Position numbers and translations under genes: made by a program | The notes under the pieces: generated by a model | Told to the model about the DNA's origin: nothing | Seen by the model: only the letters and a program-made list of their open reading frames with translations | Database searches by the model: none | Source: Anaerolineaceae bacterium UBA6073 | GTDB taxonomy: Bacteria > Chloroflexota > Anaerolineae > Anaerolineales > Anaerolineaceae | Assembly: GCA_002436085.1 (NCBI GenBank) | Contig: DIXT01000008.1 | Location: forward strand, 5,531 to 69,530 | Direction: 5' to 3' | Length of the DNA stretch: 64,000 nt | In this document: positions 40,201 through 48,174 of the stretch, piece after piece | Numbering within the stretch: position 1 is the first letter of the stretch | Layout: each line of letters opens with the position of its first letter

Positions 40201-41652
40201 ATGACTGCTGAATTAAACCACACCCCTGACTGGGTAAAAAATGCTGTTTTTTACCAAATTTTCCCCGACCGCTTCGCCTGGAGCCGCAGGGTGGAAAAAC
40301 CTGGCAATTTTGAAACCTGGGACAGCGCTCCCACTGTTAACGGCTTCAAAGGCGGCGACCTGTTGGGCGTTGCTGAAAAACTGGACTACCTGGAAGATCT
40401 CGGCGTGAACGCGATTTATTTCAACCCGATTTTTCAATCTGCCAGCAACCACCGTTACCACACGCACGATTACTTCCAGGTCGACCCGCTGTTGGGGGGG
40501 AACAAAGCCTTCAAAGAGCTGCTGAATGAAGCGCATAAGCGCGGCATCCGGGTCGTGCTGGACGGCGTTTTCAATCATTCGAGCCGCGGCTTCTTCCAGT
40601 TCAACCATATTCTGGAAGTCGGACCAAAGTCTCCTTACCTGGACTGGTTCTTCGTGCGCGGCTTCCCGCTGCATGCTTACGAAGGCACCCCAAATTATGA
40701 CTGCTGGTGGTCCCTACCCGGGCTGCCCAAGTTTAATACCAACAACCCGCAGGTGCGCAAATACATCTTCAACGTCGCGCGCTACTGGCTGGAGCAAGGC
40801 ATTGACGGCTGGCGGCTGGATGTGCCCTTCGAAATTGATGACGACGATTTCTGGCGCGAATTCCGCGAAGTGGTCAAGACGGCCAATCCGGATGCCTACA
40901 TCGTCGGTGAAATCCCGACCGAAGCACAGCGCTGGATGCAAGGCGATATGTTCGATGCGGTGATGAACTATCAGCTTACCCATGCCTGCCTGGCATTCTT
41001 TGGGGGCGGTCGGATTGATAGAGCTTTGGCAGAAGGCATGCTGGGCTTGGATGTGCCCGAAACGATGGACGCAGCCCAATTTGCCAGGCGCGCGCAGGAA
41101 CTGCTTAGCATTTATCCGCAAGAATTCGCCTACGCGCAGCTCAACCTGCTCGACAGCCACGACATGCCGCGCTTCCTCAGCCTTGTCAGCGAGGACACCC
41201 AGCGCCTCTACCTGGCTTATCTCTTCATGATGACCTACCCCGGCGCTCCGTGCATCTACTATGGTGACGAAATCGGCCTGACCGGCGGCGTCGACCCGAT
41301 GTGCCGGAAAGCCTTCCCGTGGAGCGAAAGCGCATGGAACACAAATCTGCGCGATAAGATCCGCGATCTGACGCTGCTGCGGCACGCCATGCCTGTCCTG
41401 CGAACCGGTGCGTATCTGCCGCTGCTCAGCCAGGGTTCGCTGCTGGTCTATGCGCGCAAGGACAGCGAAGACGTTGTCATCGTCGCGATAAACCTGGACA
41501 ACTCCCCTCAAACCATTTCCGTGCGGGTAGACGGCCTGCTGGCGGATGACACCCTGCTGCAGGACCAGATCAGCGACAAACAAGCCGAAGTGAAAGCCGG
41601 CGAAATCCGGGACCTGACCATCCCAAGAATGGGCGCTGTCATTCTGGCATAA
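40201..41652 (+). CDS. GH13 alpha-glycosidase (neopullulanase/cyclomaltodextrinase-like)
   Basis: 483 residues from the ATG at 40201. The TIM-barrel signature regions are present: region I GVFNHSSRGF, region II GWRLDVPFEI with the nucleophile Asp, region III VGEIPTEAQRW with the acid/base Glu, and region IV LLDSHDMPRFL. WVKNAVFYQIFPDRFA is typical of cyclomaltodextrinase/neopullulanase types, but the usual N-terminal CBM34 dimerisation domain is missing. No signal peptide, so cytoplasmic breakdown of short alpha-glucans is likely. Confidence 0.92.
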   Translation: MTAELNHTPDWVKNAVFYQIFPDRFAWSRRVEKPGNFETWDSAPTVNGFKGGDLLGVAEKLDYLEDLGVNAIYFNPIFQSASNHRYHTHDYFQVDPLLGGNKAFKELLNEAHKRGIRVVLDGVFNHSSRGFFQFNHILEVGPKSPYLDWFFVRGFPLHAYEGTPNYDCWWSLPGLPKFNTNNPQVRKYIFNVARYWLEQGIDGWRLDVPFEIDDDDFWREFREVVKTANPDAYIVGEIPTEAQRWMQGDMFDAVMNYQLTHACLAFFGGGRIDRALAEGMLGLDVPETMDAAQFARRAQELLSIYPQEFAYAQLNLLDSHDMPRFLSLVSEDTQRLYLAYLFMMTYPGAPCIYYGDEIGLTGGVDPMCRKAFPWSESAWNTNLRDKIRDLTLLRHAMPVLRTGAYLPLLSQGSLLVYARKDSEDVVIVAINLDNSPQTISVRVDGLLADDTLLQDQISDKQAEVKAGEIRDLTIPRMGAVILA

Positions 41653-41674
41653 GCTTTCAAGAGGAACAATTCAA

Positions 41675-41700
41675 CGCGCGGAGTTATACAACTCCGCGCG
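41675..41700 (+). terminator. Intrinsic terminator between convergent genes
   Basis: CGCGCGGAGTT-ATAC-AACTCCGCGCG, a perfect 11-bp stem, followed by ATTTGTTT. It separates the GH13 gene from the PAP2 gene coming the other way. Confidence 0.85.
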
Positions 41701-41706
41701 ATTTGT

Positions 41707-42330
41707 TTACGGCATTAAGCGCATAATAGAGGGTTCGACAAGCGGGAAGATCCAGACAGCTGCCGCGCCGCATAGAATGCCTATCATCCAGCCGACCACC
41801 ACATCCGAAAGGTAATGCAGTTTCAACGCCACGCGCGAAAGTCCTACGCCCAAAGCCCAGGCACCCAGACCGGCAATCGCCAGCGGCGAAGCCATCGTGC
41901 CGATCATTACCGCAATGCCAGCCGCGCGGGCGGCGTGCCCGGACGGAAACGAATGCGGGTCGCTGACGCGGTAAATTCGCCCCCATTCCCCCTCCGGGCG
42001 CGGGCGGCGGATGATGAACTTTAGCGCCAGCACAAAAGCTGCCAGTCCTATCAGCCCAAAAATCCAAAATAAAGTGTGCCCGCGCACATCTGCGTTTCCG
42101 AAGAAGAGCAGCAGGCTGAGAAAAATAAGCCAATACCAGGAGTCACAACTGTGCCCCAATATGATCATCAGCCAGCGCAGCAGCCCGGGTTTCTCCTGCA
42201 CCAATAACCGGGCGGAAAGGTGCGCGTCGACCTTTAGGAAACGCTGAAAGATGGAGCGTTCCTCAGCGGTTTGCGGAGCTTCCTGGGTATCAGTGGGCAG
42301 TAAATTCTGGTTTTCTGGCATCTTTTTCAT
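41707..42330 (-). CDS. PAP2-superfamily membrane phosphatase
   Basis: 207 residues with about five membrane helices. The three phosphatase motifs are clear: KFIIRRPRPEG (KxxxxxxRP), SFPSGHAARA (PSGH) and SRVALKLHYLSDVVVG (SRxxxxxHxxxD). Members remove phosphate from undecaprenyl pyrophosphate or phosphatidic acid at the outer face of the membrane. The N-terminal 30 residues are hydrophilic. An alternative ATG lies 3 codons in. Confidence 0.93.
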   Translation of the reverse strand: MKKMPENQNLLPTDTQEAPQTAEERSIFQRFLKVDAHLSARLLVQEKPGLLRWLMIILGHSCDSWYWLIFLSLLLFFGNADVRGHTLFWIFGLIGLAAFVLALKFIIRRPRPEGEWGRIYRVSDPHSFPSGHAARAAGIAVMIGTMASPLAIAGLGAWALGVGLSRVALKLHYLSDVVVGWMIGILCGAAAVWIFPLVEPSIMRLMP

Positions 42331-42499
42331 GGTTTACGGTCTGAATTCCGGAGAGGATTTTATCATATGCAGGGTGCCGCTCTGAATTGCCTCTGCTTAT
42401 AGAATGGGCAGCCGGAAATACCTGAAAAATGCGCGGAGCTGACCCGAAGCGTACTTTGGGTATGTTATCATTACGCAACTTTATTCGTTGAGGTGTGAA

Positions 42500-43177
42500 T
42501 TGGAGAACATTAATCTGGCTGTGCTGTGGGACATGGATGGAACCATCCTGGATACACTTGAACTGCATTACCTGACCTGGAAAGAAGCTTTCAGCGACTG
42601 CCCCACCCTGTTCTCCCGCGAACTGTTCCGCGCGAACTTCGGCGGCAACAACCGCAGTACCGTCCCGATTTATTTGGGCTACGAACCCGATGAAGCCTAT
42701 TACCAGCACGTGGTCGCGCTAAAAGAAACGCTTTTCCGCGAGCAATTGGCAGAAAAAACCGAACTTTTCCCGGGTATCCGCGCTTGGTTTGCCTACTTTG
42801 ACGGTCTCGGCGCCAGGCAAGCCATCGCCTCCTCCGCCATGCTGGAGAACATCAGTAAAGTGGTGGACGCGTTTGAAATCCGCCGCTTCTTTACGGCATT
42901 GGTTCCGGGGGAAGACCTGCCCTCCAAACCCGCCCCGGATATTTTCCTGCGTGCCGCCCAACTTTTGGATACCTCCCCCGCCCGCTGCGTGGTGTTCGAG
43001 GACTCAATCCATGGGATTAATGCTGCCAAAGCCGCTGGAATGGTCAGTGTTGGCGTGGCAGGCACAACCCATTTCGCGCCAGGAGATGCTGATTTTCTGC
43101 TGGACGACTATACGCAAGACCCCACGGAACTAACCCGCGCAATCCTTGCTCTAATGAATTCCCGCCAAGCGGTCTAA
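42500..43177 (+). CDS. HAD family phosphatase (beta-phosphoglucomutase-like)
   Basis: 225 residues from a TTG at 42500 with GAGGTG 5-6 nt upstream (another TTG at 42488 precedes that site). Motif I is VLWDMDGTILDTLELHYLTW, an alpha-helical cap follows, motif II/III is IASSAMLENI and PGEDLPSKPAPDIFL, and motif IV CVVFEDSIHGINAAKAAGM. It acts on a sugar phosphate or similar; the substrate is unknown. It overlaps the convergent rhomboid gene by 4 bp. Confidence 0.9.
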   Translation: MENINLAVLWDMDGTILDTLELHYLTWKEAFSDCPTLFSRELFRANFGGNNRSTVPIYLGYEPDEAYYQHVVALKETLFREQLAEKTELFPGIRAWFAYFDGLGARQAIASSAMLENISKVVDAFEIRRFFTALVPGEDLPSKPAPDIFLRAAQLLDTSPARCVVFEDSIHGINAAKAAGMVSVGVAGTTHFAPGDADFLLDDYTQDPTELTRAILALMNSRQAV

Positions 43178-43944
43178 AACTGAATAAAGGGGATTGCCGC
43201 GATCAGACCAAACCCCAGGGCAACAATCAAAACTGCGAGCCACACGTCGCTTTTCTGACGCACGTCCTGTACCCGCGGCGCGTTTTGACCGAACTGCAGC
43301 TCCCATTTAGGTCCGGCCAAAAAAGCGAATAAGCCGCCCGCCACTGCCCCGCCCAAATGCCCGAAGTTATCAATGTTTGAGCCGGGAGCCAAACCAATCG
43401 CAATATTCAGGAAGAAAATGAAAATCAGGTTGTTCAGCATCGGGCCGGCGCGCGGGCCAAAAAACTGCTTATTCTGCAAGATTAGCAGGACCTCCGCCGC
43501 GAGCAAGCCGAAAATGCCGGTCGAAGACCCCAGCGAGTTATAAGGCGACAGCACAAACGAAAGCACATTTCCACCAAAACCAGCAACCAGGAACAGTGCA
43601 AGGAAACGCCAATGCCCGTAGATGCTTTCCAGCTGCCTTCCAAGAATCCAAAGCGCGTACATATTTAGCCCGACATGCAGGACTGAGCCGTGCAGCAGAA
43701 CGGGTGTGATGAGCCGCCAAAGCTGACCGGACAGGATCGCGCTGCGGCTTTTGCTTAGCAAGGCGGCTGGTAGATCAAAGCCCAGGAACTGCGTGGAAAC
43801 CATCTGCGCGATAAAGAACAGCGCAATCAGCCCCATCAGGATGTAAGTTACTGTGGGTTTATTCAGTTTGAGCGCCGCTGCTCTCGGCGTTGGTTGCGGA
43901 GCTTCGGGCGCGGACGGGTTTTCCTGCGGGGTCTGGTCGCTCAC
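43174..43944 (-). CDS. Rhomboid family intramembrane serine protease
   Basis: 256 residues from a GTG at 43944, AGG 8 nt upstream. Six to seven membrane helices. HVGLNMYALWILG in TM2 carries the conserved HxxxN region, GSSTGIFGL the nucleophile Ser (GxSxxxFG), and FGHLGGAVAGG the catalytic His. A Pro-rich cytosolic tail of about 25 residues opens the protein. The start overlaps the gmk stop (GTGTGCTTGTGA region), so the two are coupled. Confidence 0.93.
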   Translation of the reverse strand: MSDQTPQENPSAPEAPQPTPRAAALKLNKPTVTYILMGLIALFFIAQMVSTQFLGFDLPAALLSKSRSAILSGQLWRLITPVLLHGSVLHVGLNMYALWILGRQLESIYGHWRFLALFLVAGFGGNVLSFVLSPYNSLGSSTGIFGLLAAEVLLILQNKQFFGPRAGPMLNNLIFIFFLNIAIGLAPGSNIDNFGHLGGAVAGGLFAFLAGPKWELQFGQNAPRVQDVRQKSDVWLAVLIVALGFGLIAAIPFIQF

Positions 43945-44579
43945 AAGCACACCTGCCGGGGGTGCACGCGGTGGTGTTCCGTGTTAATAATTTGCTGAAT
44001 GGTGTCAACGGTCTCATGCAGATGACAGTCAGAGTTCACCACGATGTAGTCGAACGCGTCCAGTTTCTCGTATTCCTGCTCAGCGGTCTGGATACGCAGC
44101 GCGAATTCCTCAGGGGATTCGCTGCAGCGCCCGGCCAGCCGCGCGATCCACTCCTCGCGGGAGCTGGCAGTCAGAAAAATCAGCACAGCTTCCGGGCATA
44201 GGGAGCGGATAGTCATAGCACCCTGCACGTCCAAACGCATAATCACGTCCTTGCCAGACTGCAGCGCCTGGCGCACCTGCCCGCGCGGGATACCTTTGTA
44301 GTCCGAGTACACGCGCGCATGTTCCAGCAGCTCGCCGGTAGCAATCAAGCGTTCAAATTCCTGGCGGGATACAAAGAAGTAGTCTACCCCGTCCCTTTCC
44401 TCCGGGCGCGGAGGGCGGCTGGTCATCGTGACCACAAAGTGCGTGTTCGGGTTTTCCTTCCGCAGCGCCTGCACCACCGCGTCTTTCCCAATCCCGGAAG
44501 GACCGGAAATGACGATGAGCAGCGGCGTAAGAGGTTCTGGACCGAAGTGAAAGACAGGTGAAGTCATAGGTTTTTCCAT
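43941..44579 (-). CDS. gmk: Guanylate kinase
   Basis: 212 residues. LIVISGPSGIGKDAVVQAL is the P-loop, with Asp where most guanylate kinases have Ser or Thr. VVTMTSRPPRPEERDGVDYFFVS holds the GMP-binding Arg and Tyr residues, and LEHARVYSDYKGIPRGQV and DVIMRLDVQGA complete the fold. It phosphorylates GMP to GDP. The P-loop change may be lineage-typical. TTATAATC on the minus strand about 20 nt upstream suggests a short leader. Confidence 0.93.
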   Translation of the reverse strand: MEKPMTSPVFHFGPEPLTPLLIVISGPSGIGKDAVVQALRKENPNTHFVVTMTSRPPRPEERDGVDYFFVSRQEFERLIATGELLEHARVYSDYKGIPRGQVRQALQSGKDVIMRLDVQGAMTIRSLCPEAVLIFLTASSREEWIARLAGRCSESPEEFALRIQTAEQEYEKLDAFDYIVVNSDCHLHETVDTIQQIINTEHHRVHPRQVCL

Positions 44580-44644
44580 TTTTTCAATTTAGTGCCTTGA
44601 TTATAAGCCATCTGGCCTGAAGGCAAGATAACTCGCATTGCCTC

Positions 44645-44730
44645 GTATGCGTTTCAAAAGTCGGTAGTCGAGGGAAAAAAGAGGAAGTTCCAATACAATT
44701 AGTTTTAGTGAAAACAAAAGAAAGGAACTC
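44645..44730 (-). repeat. T-rich flank module, inverted copy
   Basis: Reverse complement of 11155-11240, nearly identical. Here it touches the left terminal repeat (CTCCGATCGCGCCGG) at 44731, while at 11.15 kb it touches the right end of the composite. Confidence 0.75.
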
Positions 44731-44813
44731 CTCCGATCGCGCCGGTGTTTATTATCCCCGAAGCGAAGCGGAGTGGGACCCCACCGTATGCGGCATTTGA
44801 CCGCAGGTCTCCA
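44731..44813 (+). repeat. Composite repeat unit, long form
   Basis: Starts CTCCGATCGCGCCGG, exactly the reverse complement of the right end of the 19.9 kb element. It contains the TTATTATCCCCGAAGCGAAG insert and ends GACCGCAGGTCTCC. Confidence 0.8.
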
Positions 44814-44816
44814 GCT

Positions 44817-44958
44817 GTAGGTTGGGTGAAGCGACGTAGAAGCGTAACCCAACACCCTTTGCGATTATGCCTCACAAACACTCCGACTTCAGACAGTTGG
44901 GTTGCGCTCTGATTGGCTAAATACAGATAAACGCCCGGTGTCGCACCACCCAACCTAC
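44817..44958 (+). mobile_element. MITE-like element with GTAGGTTGGGTG ends
   Basis: A 142-bp segment bounded by perfect 12-bp inverted repeats (GTAGGTTGGGTG at 44817-44828; CACCCAACCTAC at 44947-44958). An inner GCGTAACCCAAC and GTTGGGTTGCGC pair adds further symmetry. No coding sequence. It lies nested between two pieces of the composite repeat. Confidence 0.65.
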
Positions 44959-44967
44959 CGGTGGGTT

Positions 44968-45194
44968 CTCCGATCTCGCTGGTCTCCTGATTACGAAGTA
45001 AGCCCACCAAGCCAGCAACCAAGTGATCAAATGTGCCGGCAGGGGTACTTCGTGAGGGTGCTAGACAAATCCGGCGCGATCCAGCAATAAGGGAGATTTT
45101 CGTTCAGGTCGTGCGCAGGGTCAGGAGACGACCTATCCGGTTGATGGTGGGCAAGGGTGGTGAGTGCAGAGGCGAGGAAAGAGGGAGACCTGCG
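44968..45194 (-). repeat. Composite repeat, copy 3, inverted
   Basis: Begins CTCCGATCTCGCTGG, a variant of the terminal repeat, and runs through the reverse complement of the module at 10.95-11.14 kb, ending GAGGGAGACCTGCGG. It joins directly to the flavodoxin-family remnant, which it seems to have truncated. Confidence 0.75.
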
Positions 45195-45428
45195 GCTTTG
45201 CTCGGCCCTTTCATGGAAGGCATGCGTTCGGCGGGCGCGGAAATATCCCTATACTATGCAAGTAAAATGGACGTGCACGCCTGCGCTTTGCAGAGGCCGG
45301 AGTTGGCAGAAAGCGCGCAAGAAATCCTGGACCTGGTGAAGCAGTGCGGCAGGGACCTGGTAAGCCAGGGCGAAATGAACCCGGCTCTGTTGGAAAAAAT
45401 CTCCCGGCCGCTGATTCCCTGGGAGTGA
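45190..45428 (+). pseudogene. Remnant of a flavodoxin/NADPH-dependent FMN reductase-family gene
   Basis: In frame from the repeat edge to TGA at 45428 it reads LLGPFMEGMRSAGAEISLYY and KMDVHAC, the look of residues about 20-50 of flavodoxin-family FMN reductases. It then jumps to LDLVKQCGRDLVSQGEMNP and LLEKISRPLIPWE, which looks like the family's C-terminus. The 5' end (FMN phosphate loop) and the middle are missing. I infer truncation by the repeat plus an internal deletion. Confidence 0.6.
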
Positions 45429-45434
45429 AAAGCG

Positions 45435-46721
45435 CTAAGGCTGCCGGCTTAGCTTTTCCTGCAAGTCCTCAAACGACCGAACGCCGCGGATGGTGGCGAT
45501 AAAAGTCTTCAGGTCGGGGCTGCGCACCCACAATCTGCGTACCGCCGGACCCACCGGGTCGCTCCCAGAGGCGCCGCCGCCGGGCTGGTCGTTGTAAGAA
45601 CCGTAAAACGCGAAATACGCCTGGTTCAGTTTGCGCAGCCCATAGCCCTGCTCCCAGAAGAATTGACGGCGGGCTTCCATGTAAGCTTCAGCCTCATCCA
45701 CTTTCCCCGCGGCCAGCAATTCATCCACCCGCACGCGCGTTTTGCGCATCTCTGCCCGAAAGTTGAATACAGTTGAGCTCTCAGCGCTTTCTGCCGGCAG
45801 ACGCGAACGCATCCTCGGCCCAGGCAGCGGAAGCGCATAGTCCGGAAAGTCCCGCGCGATCATCTCCCGGCTGATTTTCTCGCCAGCCAGGCTGGCAACG
45901 GTTTCGTTAATCGTGCGCATCTGCGGACTCGCGTCGTAGCGTATCCCCAGGGGTGTAAATGTAAGGTAATTATGAATCCACTCATGCGCCACGGTTTCTG
46001 TCAGCCAGTTAAAATCCGTGGTGCGCATCACCATGGTCGGATAAGCTCCCAGCCCCCCAATGGGTTCCACCAATGCGGAATAGCCGTATTTCGTGTAAAT
46101 TCCATCCTCAATCGCCTCTTTTTGGAGCGTATCCAATCCAGCAATCAGGTTGGTGGAGAAAACCGTGCGAATTTCCTCCCGGGGGGAGACAATCAGATTC
46201 AGCGGCAAATCTGTCACCTGGTAGAGCACCGGCGGAAGCACCTGCCCACCCAGCCCGAATCCCAGCTCCGCCAGCATGCTTTCCGTTCGGGATTGAATAA
46301 CCGCTTCGGTCAATGGGCTAAGAGCCGCCAGCCTTTGTTTCGCGTTTGTCAGCTCCGCGCGGGTGCGCGTGATAATCTCCGCGCGGTTCGCCAGCTTGGG
46401 CTGGGCAACCGCCTGGTCCAGGCGCGCGCTCCACTGGGCAGTGGTATTTACCTGCTCCAGATAAGTTTGCACGAGCGCGTTTTGCTGGGCGGGGTCCAGA
46501 AATCGCTCTGCGCGCAGCGCCGCGGATACCGCTTTCTGGAAAAGCGCCCGGGCGGTCCACTCGGTAAAGTCAAATTCAACATCGCGGCTGAATTCCCGCA
46601 TCCCCTGGATTGAGTCCCACAGCGCCGCCGAAGAGGCGGATAGAAGCAATAAGAGCAGCCCCAGGGAAATTGTCAGCCTGAAGGCGGTTTGGGAGATGCT
46701 CATCTGATAGGAAGTTTTCAT
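45435..46721 (-). CDS. Membrane-anchored HExxH metallopeptidase, unknown family
   Basis: 428 residues. One TM helix at about 13-33 (FRLTISLGLLLLLLSASSAAL), then a helical region (about 50-160) and a peptidase-like region with VAHEWIHNYLTF (HExxH near residue 242) and TINETVASLAGE about 25 residues later, the Glu-containing helix expected of gluzincins. The C-terminal 130 residues are helical with a Gly-rich loop. The family may be near predicted aminopeptidases of the COG4324 type, but I am not sure. TAAAAT sits 6 nt before the ATG. Confidence 0.75.
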   Translation of the reverse strand: MKTSYQMSISQTAFRLTISLGLLLLLLSASSAALWDSIQGMREFSRDVEFDFTEWTARALFQKAVSAALRAERFLDPAQQNALVQTYLEQVNTTAQWSARLDQAVAQPKLANRAEIITRTRAELTNAKQRLAALSPLTEAVIQSRTESMLAELGFGLGGQVLPPVLYQVTDLPLNLIVSPREEIRTVFSTNLIAGLDTLQKEAIEDGIYTKYGYSALVEPIGGLGAYPTMVMRTTDFNWLTETVAHEWIHNYLTFTPLGIRYDASPQMRTINETVASLAGEKISREMIARDFPDYALPLPGPRMRSRLPAESAESSTVFNFRAEMRKTRVRVDELLAAGKVDEAEAYMEARRQFFWEQGYGLRKLNQAYFAFYGSYNDQPGGGASGSDPVGPAVRRLWVRSPDLKTFIATIRGVRSFEDLQEKLSRQP

Positions 46722-46727
46722 CTGCCC

Positions 46728-46733
46728 ATTTTA
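46728..46733 (-). promoter_or_regulatory. -10 box of the metallopeptidase gene, leaderless
   Basis: TAAAAT on the minus strand ends 6 nt before the ATG at 46721, the same geometry as at ruvB, elp3 and the Trm9-like gene. Confidence 0.45.
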
Positions 46734-46987
46734 GCATGGCGGGGCTGGACCTCCATCCCAAGCTTTTACTTTTCTTATCAAGGCTAAATAGAAATTTCCT
46801 ATTGGGTTGATAAAGTTGTCAGCACAGGTTGGCCATTTATCTTTTTTCCATAGGTTCTCCAGGGATGGTCGTAAGCAGGCGCAAGCGGAGTGGCGTTCGC
46901 GGATTTGGTGGACACGACAGCGCCTTGTCTCGGTCTTCTCTCAATTTCTTTCATGGTCAATAGACTGCCATGGAACCAGGCTTTGTT

Positions 46988-47113
46988 CTCGCCGGTCTCC
47001 ACACCGTGCGAGGTTCTTGACCGTAGGTCTCCTCGTTTATCAGATCGTAGCGCGGCTTGCGTCTTTCAAGCCGCCAATTTCGTCAGGTTGGAGTGCGCAA
47101 CCTGACCTACAAA
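46988..47113 (+). repeat. Dispersed repeat mosaic
   Basis: CTCGCCGGTCTCCACACCGTGCGAGG resembles the composite unit. It is followed by GACC-GTA-GGTC, a CGGCTTGCG...TTTCAAGCCG hairpin, and GTCAGGTTG...CAACCTGACCTAC, the same tail as at 30.72 kb. The rest of the 46.73-47.24 kb gap holds no gene that I can support. Confidence 0.65.
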
Positions 47114-47215
47114 AAACCGCATCCATATCAGGACATTTCTATTTTGCTACTTTAGGACATTATCACTTTGCTCTTATAAGCTTTTACTTTTCTCAAGAAT
47201 CCAGATTGAAAACGT

Positions 47216-47221
47216 TATAAT
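47216..47221 (+). promoter_or_regulatory. -10 box of the DinB-like gene
   Basis: TATAAT is 22 nt before the ATG at 47244. No Shine-Dalgarno is obvious and no -35 was recognised. Confidence 0.45.
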
Positions 47222-47243
47222 CTCAACACTAGCACAAAAGTAA

Positions 47244-47705
47244 ATGAACAAGGCAAACTTTTTGGATATACTCAACCAACGATGGCAGGAGTTTCTGTCC
47301 TCAATCGAAGGGCTCAGCCCGGAACAAATGATGCTTCCGGGGGTTAGCGGCACCTGGTCGGTAAAAGACATCATCGGACACGTCACGAGCTGGGAACAGG
47401 AAACCCTTTCCACGCTCCCTGATATATTGGCAGGCCAACCAGCGCCAGTCTACTCCCAGCTTTATGGCAGCATCGACGCCCTGAACGCCTATATGGTACT
47501 CGTCAAAAACCGGCAGTCCCTTCAGGAAGTGCTGGATAACTTGCACAAGGTCCACGCGAAATTGCTTAATTTCCTGGAGGAAGCCGACCCCGCCCAGTTT
47601 ACCTATGAAAGCCCCTTTCTCATCCGTCTGAGCATGGATACCTCCGAGCACTACCCCGAACACACCCTGGCGATTTGCGCATGGCGCGCCCGCACAGGAC
47701 TGTAA
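47244..47705 (+). CDS. DinB/ClbS-like four-helix-bundle protein
   Basis: 153 residues. FLDILNQRWQEFLSSIEGLSPEQM, then GTWSVKDIIGHVTSWEQETL (the conserved His of the DinB-like metal site) and a later HYPEHTLAICAWR helix. Members bind a metal and some act as thiol-dependent transferases or cyclopropane hydrolases (ClbS/DfsB group); the substrate here is unknown. It is followed 4 bp later by a DUF1801 gene. Confidence 0.85.
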   Translation: MNKANFLDILNQRWQEFLSSIEGLSPEQMMLPGVSGTWSVKDIIGHVTSWEQETLSTLPDILAGQPAPVYSQLYGSIDALNAYMVLVKNRQSLQEVLDNLHKVHAKLLNFLEEADPAQFTYESPFLIRLSMDTSEHYPEHTLAICAWRARTGL

Positions 47706-47709
47706 ACTC

Positions 47710-48084
47710 ATGAAATCAACACAATCCGCGCCAAAGACGATTGAGGAATACATCGCCGCGTTTCCACATGAACAACAAGCGCTCCTGAATGCAGTCGCGC
47801 AGTCTATTCGCGCGGCAGCGCCGGGAGCGCAGGAGAGAATATCCTACGGCATGCCGGCTTTCTTTTTGGACAGCATCCTGGTCTATTTTGCCCTGCAAAC
47901 CAGGTATGTCGGCTTTTATCCGACCCCGGAAGCTGTGCTCTTCTTTGCCGAAGAGCTGCAGGGTTACAAAACATCCAAGGGAGCGGTACAGTTTCCGCTT
48001 GACCAGGCCATGCCCTTTGAACTGATACAGAAAATCGTCCGGCACCGCATCGAAATGAACCGCGCAGCCAACGCCGCGGATTAA
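47710..48084 (+). CDS. DUF1801 (YdhG-like) protein
   Basis: 124 residues: TIEEYIAAFPHEQQALLNAVAQSIRAAAPGAQERISYGMPAFF is the standard DUF1801 opening, with VGFYPTPEAVLFFAEELQGY and SKGAVQFPLDQAMPFELIQKIV after it. A YdhG homologue has been proposed as an iron chaperone; a general role is not known. It is in a tight operon with the DinB-like gene. Confidence 0.92.
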   Translation: MKSTQSAPKTIEEYIAAFPHEQQALLNAVAQSIRAAAPGAQERISYGMPAFFLDSILVYFALQTRYVGFYPTPEAVLFFAEELQGYKTSKGAVQFPLDQAMPFELIQKIVRHRIEMNRAANAAD

Positions 48085-48174
48085 GTACGCACAGACCCTC
48101 CGCGATTCCAGCTGCCTCCCTGATGTATAATCTCAGGCATGGCGCGGAATTTCGCGGCGCACAGGGAGTTATGC

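Noticed and set aside
48139..48174. Earlier ATG for the InhA-like protease, directly after a TATAAT box
   Set aside because: It would put 12 extra residues before a good signal peptide; the ATG at 48175 has a Shine-Dalgarno.
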